Assembly: GCA_036971475.1 (NCBI GenBank) | Contig: JBAIZL010000376.1 | Coordinates: 4,074,001 to 4,138,000 of the forward strand | Length of the DNA stretch: 64,000 nt | DNA from: Prosapia bicincta | Taxonomy: Eukaryota; Arthropoda; Insecta; Hemiptera; Cercopidae | Direction: 5' to 3' | In this document: one piece after another, positions 21,386-32,600 of the stretch | How the letters are laid out: each line of letters opens with the position of its first letter | How positions within the stretch are numbered: position 1 is the stretch's first letter | Made by a program: the position numbers and the translations under genes | Notes under the pieces: model-generated | The model's input: only the letters and a program-made list of their open reading frames with translations | What the model was told of the DNA's origin: nothing | The model's database searches: none

Positions 21386-22170
21386 ACGGACATAGTGGTG
21401 GATCCTCATGTCGCATCAACCATCCATGCGTTAACAAAGAGTGGCCGATGCGAAGTCGAGTTACCACCACTTCCTCCCTACGATTCGAACGAACAGATGT
21501 CCTCCATGGTCGGACGGTATTTTTGATGTCTCTCAGCTTGTTTCTATTTACATTTTGCCATTCTTCATTCCAAACAGAGAATAGTGTAGTTTTAACTTTG
21601 CATACAAAATCTGATGCCATCACACGTTGTGTCGATGGCAACATACCTGTAGCTAATTTGGCGCCTTCATCTGCTTTGGTGTTTCCAAATATTCCGCAGT
21701 GACCAGGCACCCAGAGAAACGACACCTCGACACCTCGTAATTGGAGCCTGTGTATAGAGCACAAGATGTCTCCAACTAAAGGGTTCTTAGTGTACATTTC
21801 CTGAATAGCCTGGAGAGCGCTTTTGGAATCACAACACACAAGATATTTAGATTTTGCAGACGGAATTGATCTTAAAGCTTGGAAAATTGCATAAAGTTCT
21901 GCAGTAAAAACACTACAGGCTGAGGGCAATCCGTAAGTGAAAGTTTGTCCTTCCATATAAAATGCACAACCTATCCCATTGTCCAGTTTTGAACCGTCTG
22001 TGAATATAGTCACAGTATGTGGGTGAGTTTGTTGAATCTGCAAAAACTCCTGACGATAAATAACGTCAGGAGTATTGTGTTTTATTTACCTGGACAATGA
22101 GAAGTCACATTTTGGCTTTTGTATTGTCCATGGAGGGATGTAGCATGATGTTCGTTCGAATGTAGGTGGA
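21386..22170 (-). mobile_element. LINE family A fragment in inverted orientation
   Basis: On the minus strand this covers the end of the RT-connection region and most of RNase H (TDGSKLDNG, TAELYAIF, CCDSK, GHCGIFGNTKADE). It stops at the first Cys of the C-terminal finger (CPFC). It has no 3' UTR, hairpin or tail. The frame is open from 22043 to the junction. With the plus-strand fragment at 20645-21385 it forms an inverted repeat of roughly 390 bp around a spacer of about 350 bp. The right end joins the LOA-like element. Confidence 0.88.
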
Positions 22171-22623
22171 TGACCTCTCCTATGGGCTGCATGACCTTGA
22201 CGTGGTGGAGAGGCTTAATCCGGGCGTGGGGGACGGGTGGAGCGGAGCTGTACGTATGTGGCTCCCTATAAACGGGAAGTCCAGGCATTTGTGTGAGTGC
22301 ATGAAGGCGGCTCAAAAAAGGGGCCAGTCCTAGCACCTGAAGGGTTGTTATCTGCCCGGCTCTCGCCCTGCCCTTCCCTTGCGGGCGGCAACCAAGAAGC
22401 ACCCCTCATCCAGGTTGGTGGTCTGGTTGGGCACTTACACCCCCGATCTGAAGGTGTTATGCGATCCGTGCCGATGCAGATTCGTGGCCCTCAGGGTAAG
22501 GAGGGTCTTTAACGGAGCCTCAGGGGCACCTGGCGCCACCCCTGAGTACTTGAGTCGCCTTACCGCCGTAAGCGGGGCTCTGCGGCGGCGGACCTTTATT
22601 TCCCTAGCTGCTCGTGGGAACAC

Positions 22624-23646
22624 ATGGCAGAGAAAAAAATAAATTTAACTGGTCAGGGCTTAGAACCTACCGACAAATCTGTTCCTATGGAGGTTTCTTC
22701 GGCCCCCGTAGAGACAGATGGAAATCCAGCTGCGAAGGCAACAGGAAGAATGAGTGGTGCACAAAGGAGGAAAGCACTCTGGCTTTCCTACCATGAGGAA
22801 GCAAAGAAGGCGGAGGCGGAGGGCAGAGAACCACCGCCACCCCCTTTGAGGAAACACCGATCCGGGCAGCGGAAGGGTTTGACGGAGGCTGGGGCTAGAA
22901 CCCGCCCTGTCGTCCCGGTAGCCAGTGGGGTAGCCAGTGGATCAGGTAGGACTTAAGTACGACAAAAGAGAGAGAGGAAAGGGAAGGAAAGGAGTACTTC
23001 TAATCCTACTCCAGAGTCGGAGGTCAAGAGGTCTAGGCCTGCTTGGTTGGGAGGGCCGTCTTTCTCGGCGATCTCCGCCAACCTTCCGAGGGTTCTTGTG
23101 ACCTTTGGGGATAGTGTAGGCGTGAGGATGGAGATGGCTGCGTTCGACCACCTTAAGGGCCTCGTCATGGACCGGATTCTGGACACTCCTAGTGGAGGTT
23201 TTGTTCCGCGGTTCAGAGACACTCACCTAAGGGATGGAGTCGCAGCATTTATTTATGCTGAGGAGGAATCGGCAAAATGGCTGAGAGAAGTGGTACCGTC
23301 AGTTAAGCTCGAGGACGGGACTCAGGCAAGGCAAGTACTGCCTGATGAACTAATCAAAAGGGTGAAAGTGACGGTGCTAGTACCACCACCAAAAAGGGAG
23401 GCCACTCAGCTGGTCAAGTTCATCGGGATGCAAAACCCAGAAATTGACACTTCGAAGTGGAAGATCCTACAGTGCATTGAGCGGGGACCTGCAAGCCTCC
23501 TCTGCCTAGAATTGGATGAGGCATCGGCCAGATTATTAAAGGCAAGAGATGGGAAAGCCTTCCTGGGGACTGCAGAGGTCACTTTTAAGTGGAACTCTAA
23601 GGACCTGGAAGAGAAGGGCGAGAGAGAGAATCAGGAGAAGGCGTAG
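22624..23646 (+). pseudogene. LOA-like LINE ORF1 with DUF4780-like domain, one nonsense codon
   Basis: A single frame of 340 codons runs from ATG 22624 to TAG 23644-23646, interrupted only by TAA at 22954-22956. The first half is low-complexity and charged (MSGAQRRKALWLSYHEE, then a Pro-rich run). The second half (SFSAISANLPRVLVTFGDS onward, through VKVTVLVPPPKREATQLVKF) resembles the DUF4780 domain found in ORF1 proteins of insect LINEs. No zinc knuckles are present, unlike families A and B. The assignment to DUF4780 is from memory of the family pattern and should be regarded as probable. Confidence 0.7.
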
Positions 23647-23659
23647 GGGTCAGTTGGAG

Positions 23660-24000
23660 ATGGCTGACCCTCGAGCAATGATCCTGCAAATCAACTTGCA
23701 TCACAGTAAAAGCGCCTCGGTGGTCCTAACCAGGTGCTTAAATGTGAGGCACACATTACCAGCGCTTGCGCTGGTGCAAGAACCGTGGCTGGTCAGGAAC
23801 CGTATAAGGGGTCTGACTGCAGCTGGGCGCACCTACGCAAGTGGGGAACATGAGGGGCACAGAGCATGTGTGATAGTCAGAGGACTAGAAGCCACGCTGA
23901 TTCAAGAATTCTCAACTAAAGACCTTGCGGTGGTTAGAATTCGAGGCAAGGGCGAGGTAAGTGGGAGCAGGGAGTTCATCGTGGCCTCCACTTACTGCGG
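23660..24000 (+). pseudogene. LOA-like LINE ORF2, truncated endonuclease start
   Basis: The frame starts MADPRAMILQINLHHSKSAS and continues with VQEPWLVRNRIRGL, the first APE motifs (Asn in QINLHHSK, Glu in VQEPW). At 24000 it runs into the 5' hairpin block of B1 and stops at 24020-24022. Everything after the first third of the endonuclease is missing. Confidence 0.75.
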
Positions 24001-24505
24001 CCCGCAGGGGGGTGCGGACTAGCCGCACCTACGAGGGATTTGGCGTCCCTCGCGGTACCCTAGCCTAACACTACACCACTCACAAAGCATACACGCACAC
24101 ATACACACACCAACACAATCTATACACATTTCAACACTTACATCTTCGCTTAGGGAATTTTGACTGGTCAGAACCGTTGCGCGTTGGGAGTGCTGAAAAG
24201 TCCAGAGCGTGACAAACTCTGGTCTGGGACGCTGATGTGAGCTTGCTCTGCCGAAGACGTAAGCGCGGTTTCTGGTCTACCAGCCGCTTCGGTCCTTGGT
24301 CAGGGAGTGTCCGCGGTGCATGGGTGTCGGAGCCTGTGCACAGTATTACGAGTCCTCGACTGATGCCCATCCAGTCGAGCTAAGGAGAAAAGCTATAGGC
24401 CTCAGAGTTCTGAGGGTTGGAAATGATCTTAATGTGATCCAAGGGTGTACCCGTTCCTATAGTCTCGCCCGTAACGCTTGACACAATGGCTGGCAAAAAA
24501 TATTT

Positions 24506-25918
24506 ATGGATTCAAAAACCCCGTCAAATACGACTAGTTTAAAGAGAACACGCCAGGATTCTCCTGACGATCATATTCAAAAGGATTTGAGTAAAAACTT
24601 GATGGTGGCAACGTCGCAGACATTGCCATCAGCAAAATATTTAGTTGTTTCTAGTGCCGAAGAAGGGAAAGATCTTTCAAAAGTTTCTCCTTTCCTAATT
24701 AACAAGGCTATTACTGCGTGTGCTGGAGGCCCAGTAGCCTCTATTAAGAAACTTCGAAACGGAACGTTGTTAGTTGCGACTTCCACCGACAGACAAACCC
24801 GCTCTCTATCAAAAATGACCTCCTTCTTTGACCAGGTCATGGTATCTGTGGCTCCCCACAGATCCTTGAATTACTCAAAGGGGGTCATCACATGTAGGGA
24901 TTTAATGCACCTTCCAATCGATGAAATAAAGTCCGAACTGTCTTCTCAGTTAGTTACGGACGTTATTCCTATAATGAAAATGGACAAAGGAGAAAAGGTA
25001 GCAACAGCGTCTTTTATCGTGACATTTGGAAAGCCGGAAATACCCGAATACTTGCATGCAGGTTACCAAAGGCTCTCAGTGAGACCATACGTGGCTAACC
25101 CTAGGCGCTGCTTCAAGTGCCAGCGATTTGGGCATATCAGCTCTACGTGTTCGAAGCAGAACGTATGCGGTATATGTAGCGTCGAAGGCCATGATGATAA
25201 GGATTGTGTTAATTCTCCGAAGTGCGCCAACTGTGGTGGTGACCACCCAGCGCGATCCTACAACTGTCCCACGTTCAAGGAAGAGAAAGCTATCCTAGGC
25301 ATCATGGCGAAATACAAGCTTTCGTTTCCAGAGGCCAAAAAACTCTATCGTTCCACTCAGCCAAAGACAGACAGTAAGACTTATGCCGCTACTCTGACCG
25401 CTTCGAAATCGTCTTGTACCAACTGTGCTGAGCTGTCCAAGAAGATTGAAGCTCTAACTGAACAAGTGTCTCGCCTTTTGTGCTTAGTCACAAATGGATC
25501 GTCTCTAAATTTGGCACAACCTGCAGCAACGGATAGTGTTTTGCCTCGTGTACCTATCCCTTCCACTCTGGGGATTGGAGCACGAAATAAATCACTAAGT
25601 GAGCCTTGTGTTTCTGTGCAGAAGATATTATCAACGGGTAATAAACCTTCTGTGCAGAAGACGTTGGAAAAATCGAAACCACGTAAACCAGTGTTACGTC
25701 AGACCACATCGCCACCGTCGTTACCGGGTATTAAACGAAATGCTAACAAAGGAGGGAATGTAAAAACTAAACCTCCTAAACCCAAAACTTCCTCAGATTC
25801 CATCTCTGAACGGGTGGATATGGAATCTGAGAAATGTAAGCCTGAGACGTCTAAAAACGTCCCAGGCAAGAAAGGAGAGAGCACCAATGGGTGTCAGATC
25901 AATCCATTGCTGAGTTAA
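24506..25918 (+). CDS. LINE B1 ORF1, Gag-like protein with three zinc knuckles
   Basis: An intact 470-residue protein. A charged N-terminus is followed by an RRM-like region (about 43-130), then knuckles at 202-215 (CFKCQRFGHISSTC), 221-234 (CGICSVEGHDDKDC) and 240-254 (CANCGGDHPARSYNC). After that come a short heptad-like stretch (ELSKKIEALTEQVSRLL) and a long basic Ser/Pro/Lys tail. It is clearly homologous to family A ORF1 but diverged. The start is the first ATG after the 5' UTR. ORF1 ends TAA and ORF2 begins after one further in-frame TAA (TAATAAATG), an arrangement suited to termination-reinitiation. Confidence 0.88.
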   Translation: MDSKTPSNTTSLKRTRQDSPDDHIQKDLSKNLMVATSQTLPSAKYLVVSSAEEGKDLSKVSPFLINKAITACAGGPVASIKKLRNGTLLVATSTDRQTRSLSKMTSFFDQVMVSVAPHRSLNYSKGVITCRDLMHLPIDEIKSELSSQLVTDVIPIMKMDKGEKVATASFIVTFGKPEIPEYLHAGYQRLSVRPYVANPRRCFKCQRFGHISSTCSKQNVCGICSVEGHDDKDCVNSPKCANCGGDHPARSYNCPTFKEEKAILGIMAKYKLSFPEAKKLYRSTQPKTDSKTYAATLTASKSSCTNCAELSKKIEALTEQVSRLLCLVTNGSSLNLAQPAATDSVLPRVPIPSTLGIGARNKSLSEPCVSVQKILSTGNKPSVQKTLEKSKPRKPVLRQTTSPPSLPGIKRNANKGGNVKTKPPKPKTSSDSISERVDMESEKCKPETSKNVPGKKGESTNGCQINPLLS

Positions 25919-25921
25919 TAA

Positions 25922-27000
25922 ATGTCTGCAATTAACAAGTCAGTGATACAATGGAACGTCAACGGTGTTAGGAGTCACATAGAAGAACTTAAAGTACTCG
26001 TGCGAGATGTGTACCCAATGTTTGTATGTCTACAGGAGACACATCTCCACGAATCGCATAATTTCCATTTAAGGGAGTATTCAGTTTTTAGATCGGACTT
26101 CGTTACAGAAGATCGAGCTAGAGGTGGCGTAGCCATCCTAGCCCGTGACTGTATCGATGCTGTTTCTCTAAACTTAATAACTCCTTTACAAGCAGTAGCC
26201 GTTCAAACAGCTGTCCCGTATAAAATCACTGTGTGTTGTGTCTACTTGCCACCACAAGAAAACCTGCATCACAGTGATTTAGTAAATTTGATAAGCCAGT
26301 TACCAACTCCGTTCTTATTGGTAGGGGATTTTAATGCCCACCATTCGTCTTGGGGATCTCCGACTAGGAACGCTCGAGGTGACCTTGTTGAGAGTGTGAG
26401 AACGGAACTGGACTTATGTCTGCTAAATGACGGTTCGCCTACCCATTTAGCAGCATCTACTGGTGGATGGACAGCTGTTGACCTATCGATTTGCAGCCCA
26501 CAATTAGCTAGTAGATGCACATGGTCGGTAAGCACGGAGGATATTTAGGCTGAGTAGAAAGAACTCTTGGGAACAGTACATTAGCACAATTAGACGAACA
26601 ACTCCGTCTTCCACAGTGTGGAGGAAACTAAGATCAGTTTGTGGTACTTCCACTCCGTTGCCAGCCATTGCGCTGAAGCAACCGGATGGAAGAATAATCT
26701 CAAACCGTGATGATATTGCTAATGTACTTGGTAAATCATTTTCTAACTTTTCTGCTACTACAGCCTATAATAGATTATTCCAGATTTATAAACTGAAGGA
26801 AGAAGCAATACCGTTTACTGTTTTGTCGTCTGGGGACTCCTTTAAACACTCCTTTCTCTATAGGGGAATTGGAGTCAGCTCTTGCGTCAACGAAGGATTC
26901 TGCACCAGCTCCTGATTCCATTGTGCACTCCATGCTAAAACATCTACCATCATCGGCGAAACTTGTCCTCCTTCGAGTATACAATCGTTTATTCGAGGAG
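25922..27000 (+). pseudogene. LINE B1 ORF2 remnant
   Basis: The endonuclease is intact from ATG 25922 (WNVNGV, QETHL, GDFNAHH) to about 26530. A deletion then removes the SDH motif and the linker, and the joined sequence stops at 26548. Beyond it, the pre-RT region (VWRKLRSVCGTS) continues in another frame. A 2-base loss near 26840 shifts it again. It ends at RVYNRLFEE, before the RT core. Confidence 0.88.
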
Positions 27001-28265
27001 GGGATTTGGCGTCCCTCGCGGTACCCTAGCCTAACACTACACCACTCACAAAGCATACACATACACGTACACACATAAACACAATCTATACACATTTCAA
27101 CACTTACATCTTCTCTTAGGGAACTTGACTGGTCAGAATCGTTGCGCGTTGGGAGTGCTGAAAGGTCCAGAGCTTGACAAACTCTGGTCTGGGACGCTGC
27201 TGTGAGCTTGCTCTGCCGAAGACGTATGCGCGGTTGCTGGTCCGCTAGCCACTTCGGTCCTTGGTCAGGGAGTGTCCGCGGTGCACAGGTGTCGGAGCCT
27301 GTGCACAGTATTACGAGTTCTCGATTGATGCCCATCCAGTCGAGCTAAGGAGGAAACTATGGGCCCCAGAGTTCTGGGGGTTGGAAATGATCGAAAGTGA
27401 TCCATGGGTGTACCCGTTCTCATAGTCTCGCCCGTAACGCCTGACACGATGGTTAGCTTAAAAACAAATTATGGAAAACCAACAAATGTCCAACCAGTTT
27501 AATGTAAAGAGGCGTCGTGAGGTTTCTCCGAAAATGCCTAGAGAAGTAAATACGAGGAACGAAATGATTTTAGAATCACCAAAGTTTTTAGTTGTGTCTT
27601 GCGCAGAAGCTGGAAAAGATCTGTCAAAGGTATCGCCCTTTGTAATCCAAAAGGCTATAACTGGCGCAGCAGGACCTGTCTCTTCCATAAGGAAGTTAAG
27701 GAACGGAACACTGCTGATAGAAACAAGCAATGCGAAGCAGTCACAGTTATTACTAAAAATGACCTCCTTCTTTGATCAGGTCAAGGTTTCGGTGGCTCCC
27801 CACAAAACCTTGAACTCATCAAAGGGAGTAATATCATGCAGGGATCTGTTGTATGTCCGTGAGGACGAAATTAAATCAGAACTGGTATCAGAAGGCGTAA
27901 CAGATGTCGTACGAATAATGAGGATGGAAAACGGCCAGAGAGTTCCAACAACATCAATTATCCTGACATTCGGGAAACCATCTATCCCGGAATATTTATA
28001 TGCTGGCTATCAACGGCTTTCTGTTAGGCCCTACGTTCCCAATCCACGCCGGTGCTTTAAATGCCAACGTTTTGGACACGTAAGTTCTTCTTGCTCCAAG
28101 CCAGAGGTATGCGGACAGTGTGCATCTGAAGGCCATACTGATAAGGTTTGCACAAGTGCTCCAAAATGCCCAAACTGTGCTGGTGATCACCCTGCTCGCT
28201 CCTTTAACTGCCCAAAGTTCAAGGAGGAGAAAGCGATCCTCAGCATAATGGCAAAGGACAAAACA

Positions 28266-28278
28266 TCTTTCCACGAAT
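28266..28278 (+). repeat. Target-site duplication, left copy (B2 in A3)
   Basis: ATCTTTCCACGAA precedes B2. Its 12-base core TCTTTCCACGAA is repeated at 29086-29097, immediately after the B2 A tail. The preceding A on the right side cannot be distinguished from the tail. Confidence 0.92.
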
Positions 28279-29042
28279 CAATTGGGGGGTGTGGGGGTAA
28301 CTTTCTGTTGGGTTCCTGGACATTGCGGAATACTTGGAAACACAAAAGCGGATGAAGCGGCGAAGAAAGCTACAAGTTTGGTGCCTATTACTCAACTAGT
28401 TATGGCATCTGATTATGTGTGTTTCGCGAAACATTTATTGCTCGCTGCTTGGAATGACGAGTGGCATACCGTGATTCAGAATAAGCTGAGGGATATTAAA
28501 GATACCGTCCGTCCATGGAGGTCTTCAATTCGTTCAAAACGTAGGGAGGAAGTGGTGGTTACACGCCTTCGCGTTGGCCACTCTTTAGGGACGATTCCTC
28601 GGCCATTGACCGAGTCATCGCTTTCTTGCACCACTTGAAAATATTTTTTAAAATTTAATACATAAATATATATATTTTTTAATTTTATTTATATATATAA
28701 TTCTCTGTGTTTCTTTTATTTATTTTAATTAAATTTATTTTCTGTTCTTGTTATTGTTATTGAGATTTATTTATTGGTAACTTGTTACCTATTATTGTTT
28801 TACATATTATTTATTTACTGTTATATTGTTCTTTGTTGTTATTTTGTTATTTAGTTTTTAAGAATTTTTTCATTGTTATATTGTTGTTTTTTGTTTTTTA
28901 TTGTTGGTGTTTTATTTCGTTTTGTAATTTTTGTTGTATTTATTTATTTGTGTATTTATTAATTTATTTGATTTTATTTAAAACATCGCGTTCTGTGTTA
29001 GATTTTGTTTGGCGATAATAACCTCAATTGGTTTTTCGCCAG

Positions 29043-29085
<43 letters not shown>
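28279..29085 (+). mobile_element. LINE family B, copy B2, short insertion in A3 ORF1
   Basis: A 5'-truncated B copy that starts in RNase H (TTCAATTG then GGGGTGTGGGGG). It has an internal deletion that joins VGHS to the last ORF2 codons (near 28586) and removes the zinc finger. It continues through the B-type 3' UTR, hairpin (29011-29040) and a 43-nt pure A tail (29043-29085). The exact TSD and long tail show a recent target-primed insertion, later than A3. Confidence 0.93.
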
Positions 29086-29089
<4 letters not shown>

Positions 29090-29628
29090 TCCACGAAGCG
29101 AAAAAGAAGTTCAAGTCAACTCAACCTAGACTTGAAACGAAATCTTATGCCTCAGCTATCACCACTGAGAAGTCGTGTTCCAACTGCGTTGAGCTAAACA
29201 AGAAAATTGAAGTTCTCACGGAGCAAGTTAGCCAGCTATTAGCTTTGGTGACGAAAAATTCTGTTTCCAACTTAAATAATAATGTTGAATGTGCGAAGAA
29301 ATCTCCATTACCAGATACCTCTGGTAGAGTTAGAAGAAGCAAGACACTATTAGAGACAAGTGTGAAACCTATTCCAACTATGAGTAATAATATTAAAAAT
29401 AACAATAACAACAAAACTGCACCTGTGAAAGTGGGTGCAAAATTAAAAGCGACTCAAAAGAGGATCATTTCTAACTCCCCTTCTGAGTCAAAAAATTCCT
29501 CAGATTCCACCACTACAATAGTGGTGATGGATTCTGATGACTCCTTGCCTGGAACGTCCAACATTCCAGGCCAACAAATTGTCAATGACGGCAGTGAGAG
29601 CCAGGTGAATCCATTTCACTAAAATACA

Positions 29629-32600
29629 ATGTCCACACCTAAACAAACCGTGATTCAGTGGAACATTAACGGTGTTAAAAGTCACATTGAGGATCTCAAA
29701 TTAATTGTAAGGCATGTGTCCCCTATGTACATTTGTATTCAGGAGACACATCTTCATGAATCGCACAATTTCCATCTAAGGGAGTATTCAGTTTACAGAT
29801 CAGACTTCGTTACAGAAAATCGAGCTAGAGGTGGCGTAGCCATTCTAGCCCGTGACTGTGTCGACGCCGTTTCTCTGAACTTAATAACTCCCTTACAAGC
29901 AGTAGCAATTCAAACAGCTGTTCCATACAAACTCACTCTCTGTTGTGTCTACCTCCCACCAAGTGACAACCTGCAACAGAGAGATCTTGTAGACCTTATA
30001 AATCAGTTGCCGACTCCGTTTTTATTAGTGGGCGATTTCAATGCCCACCATGTTTCATGGGGTTCCCCAGAATGCAAGCGAGGTAATCTGATCGAAAGCA
30101 TCAGATCGGAACTGGATTTATACCTGCTAAATGACGGTTCTCCGACACATTTAGCAGCGTCAACAGGTGGATGGACAGCTGTAGACTTGTCATTATGCAG
30201 TCCTGTCTTGGCTACAAGGCTAAAATGGTCAGCATTGCCTGATCTTTACAGTAGCGACCATATTCTTATTGAGATCTCTTTGTGTGACTCCTCACCCTGT
30301 TGTGTTCGACATCCCCGTTGGATCCTGAAAAAAGCCAACTGGGAACAATTTTCACAAGATCTAGAATCACTGGACGTGGATTACTTGGCTCCCATTGATG
30401 ACATTGTCAATTCATTTACAAAAACCGTTTTGAATGCCGCCGGAAAGGCAATTCCGAAAACCTCATCCAAACCACGACGACCACCTGTTCCGTGGTGGAA
30501 TGATGAGTGCACTGTGATCCTTCGTCAACGGAGAAAAGCTTTGAACCAGTTCAAGAGACATCCAACGAGTGAAAACCTGGAAAAATATAAAATCTTCCGT
30601 GCGAAAGCACGGAGAATATTTAGGCAAAGTAAACGAGAATCATGGTCGCAGTACATTGGCACAATTACAAGAACTACAGCTCCATCTACAGTATGGAAGA
30701 AATTACGATCAGTCTGTGGCATTTCCGTTCCGATGCCATTAATTTCATTAAGGCATTCGGATGGTGTTTTGACCACGGACTGTGAGGAAATTGCCAATGT
30801 GCTAGCGTTATCGTTTTCAAAACATTCTTCATCTTCTGCATACAAGGACGCTTTCCAGGTGTTCAAACGTAAACAGGAAGCCTTACCTTTCACCGTTGGA
30901 TTGTCTGGAGATTCTTGTTTGAATATCCATTTCTCTATCGATGAACTAGAGTCGGCTATCTCGTCAACGAAGGATTCAGCTCCAGGCCCGGATGATATTG
31001 TATACTCCATGATCAAAAATCTACCACCGTCGGCAAAACTAGTTCTCCTTCGGATATACAACCGTATATTCGAGGAGCACGGTTTTCCCGATGCATGGTT
31101 AGAAGCGACAATAATTCCTCTTCTAAAACAAGGAAAGGACAAAACTAATCCCAGTAGTTACAGACCCATCTCTCTGACCAGCTGCTTATGCAAACTACTG
31201 GAGAAGATGGTCAACCGTCGTCTTGTCTGGTATCTAGAAACAAACAAACTTCTTACTAACGTTCAGTGTGGTTCCAGGCAAGGACGTTCATCAGTTGACC
31301 AATTGGTTTTGTTGGAGTCAGCTATACAGAATGCCTTCATCTTACGACAAACACTGGTAGCTGTTTTCTTCGACCTCGAGAAGGCATATGACATGGCATG
31401 GAGAAGAGGAATTTTGAACATACTGAAATCATGGGGTATACAAGGTAACATTCTTGCTTTTATAAAAAATTATTTGAATAACAGGACTTTCCGTGTACGT
31501 CTAGGAGGCATATATTCTGATCGTTGCGAACTAGAGAATGGTGTACCACAGGGTGGCGTTTTGAGTGTGACGCTGTTTGCTGTTGCCATTAACAGCGTCA
31601 CTTCAAACGTACAGTCACCGGTCCACTGTTCCCTGTTTGTAGACGATTTTTGTATATATATGACTGCTAGAAGTATGGCAACAGCGGAAAGATCCTTACA
31701 ATTAGTAATTAATAGATTGCAAGAATGGACCAAATCTACGGGCTTCAAGTTTTCGGCTTCGAAGACCCAGTGTATAGCATTTAGTCGTCGCAGGCAACAT
31801 CAGGAACCTATTCTTTATCTTGATGGTGCGCGGCTTCAAACCGCGGATAATGTGAGATTTTTGGTTCTTTTATTAGATAAAAGACTTTCATGGAGTCCGC
31901 ATGTGCGTGATTTGAGGACCCGGTGCAGCAAGATATTGGATATGTTGAGAGTTCTAAGTGGTACAAATTGGGGAGCAGACAGAACCTGTATGCTCCGTTT
32001 CTATCGCGCCGTTGTAAGATCACGCATAGATTACGGCTGTATAGGCTATTCATCTGCTAGACCTACGATTCTGAAACTCCTTGATTCAATACATCATGCT
32101 TGCCTTAGACTTTCTACTGGTGCTTTTAGATCAAGCCCAATCTCCAGCCTTCTAGTTGAAGCTGGAGAACCATCTCTCTCAATGCGACGTCAAATGCTAC
32201 AAATTTCATATTACACTGGTCTTCGAAGTAAACCTAATCATCCGGCATTCAAAGCGGTTTTTGATAACTACCTCGTGGATCGTTACAATGTGCGTCAACG
32301 TTCAACTGCTCCCTTCGGAATAAGAACGTTGCGCATTTTTAGCAATCTAAATTTAGAACATCCACCTATATTCGAACGAACATTATGCTACATCCCTCCA
32401 TGGATAATACAAAAGCCAAAATGTGACTTCTCATTGTCCATGTACCTAAAACACAATACTCCTGACGTTATTTATCGTCAGGAGTTTTTGCAGATTCAAC
32501 AAACTCACCAACATACTGTGACTATATTCACAGACGGTTCAAAACTGGACAATGGGATAGGTTGTGCATTTTATATGGAAGGACAAACTTTCACTTACGG

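Larger units (their letters stand above)
22171..24000 (+). mobile_element. LOA-like LINE, 5' part only
   Basis: This GC-rich block differs sharply in composition from its neighbours. It holds a 5' leader (22171-22623), an ORF1 with one nonsense codon, and the first 114 codons of ORF2 (endonuclease start). ORF2 is cut at 24000, exactly where B1 begins, and the rest of the element is not present downstream. The LILQINLHHSKSA-type ORF2 start is typical of LOA/R1-group LINEs of insects. Confidence 0.75.
24001..27000 (+). mobile_element. LINE family B, copy B1, 5' half
   Basis: It starts with the complete 5' hairpin block (CCCGCAGGGG at 24001). It has the 5' UTR, an intact ORF1, and ORF2 with an internal deletion of about 370 bp relative to B4 (join near 26530, at AGCACGG). 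The copy ends at 27000 inside the reverse transcriptase, where the 5' end of A3 begins. The 3' half is either lost or represented by B3 at 33525, in which case about 370 bp are missing between the halves. Confidence 0.88.
27471..29622 (+). pseudogene. LINE A3 ORF1, split by a B insertion
   Basis: The first part (27471-28278) begins MENQQMSNQ, the natural start that A1 has lost, and holds the RRM-like region and all three zinc knuckles. The second part (29098-29622) holds the coiled-coil-like stretch and the basic Ser-rich tail. The two parts fit exactly in frame if the insert and one copy of the duplicated ATCTTTCCACGAA target are removed. No other disabling change is seen, so the B2 insertion alone inactivated this gene. 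Confidence 0.9.

Noticed and set aside
22297..22642. Overlapping open frames in the leader of the LOA-like LINE
   Set aside because: GC-rich sequence lacks stops by chance. The frames overlap each other on both strands and precede the clear ORF1.
28782..29018. Hydrophobic 78-residue frame in the B2 3' UTR (also 55311-55514)
   Set aside because: The T-rich 3' UTR encodes Phe/Leu/Ile runs that mimic membrane helices. Frames differ between B copies.
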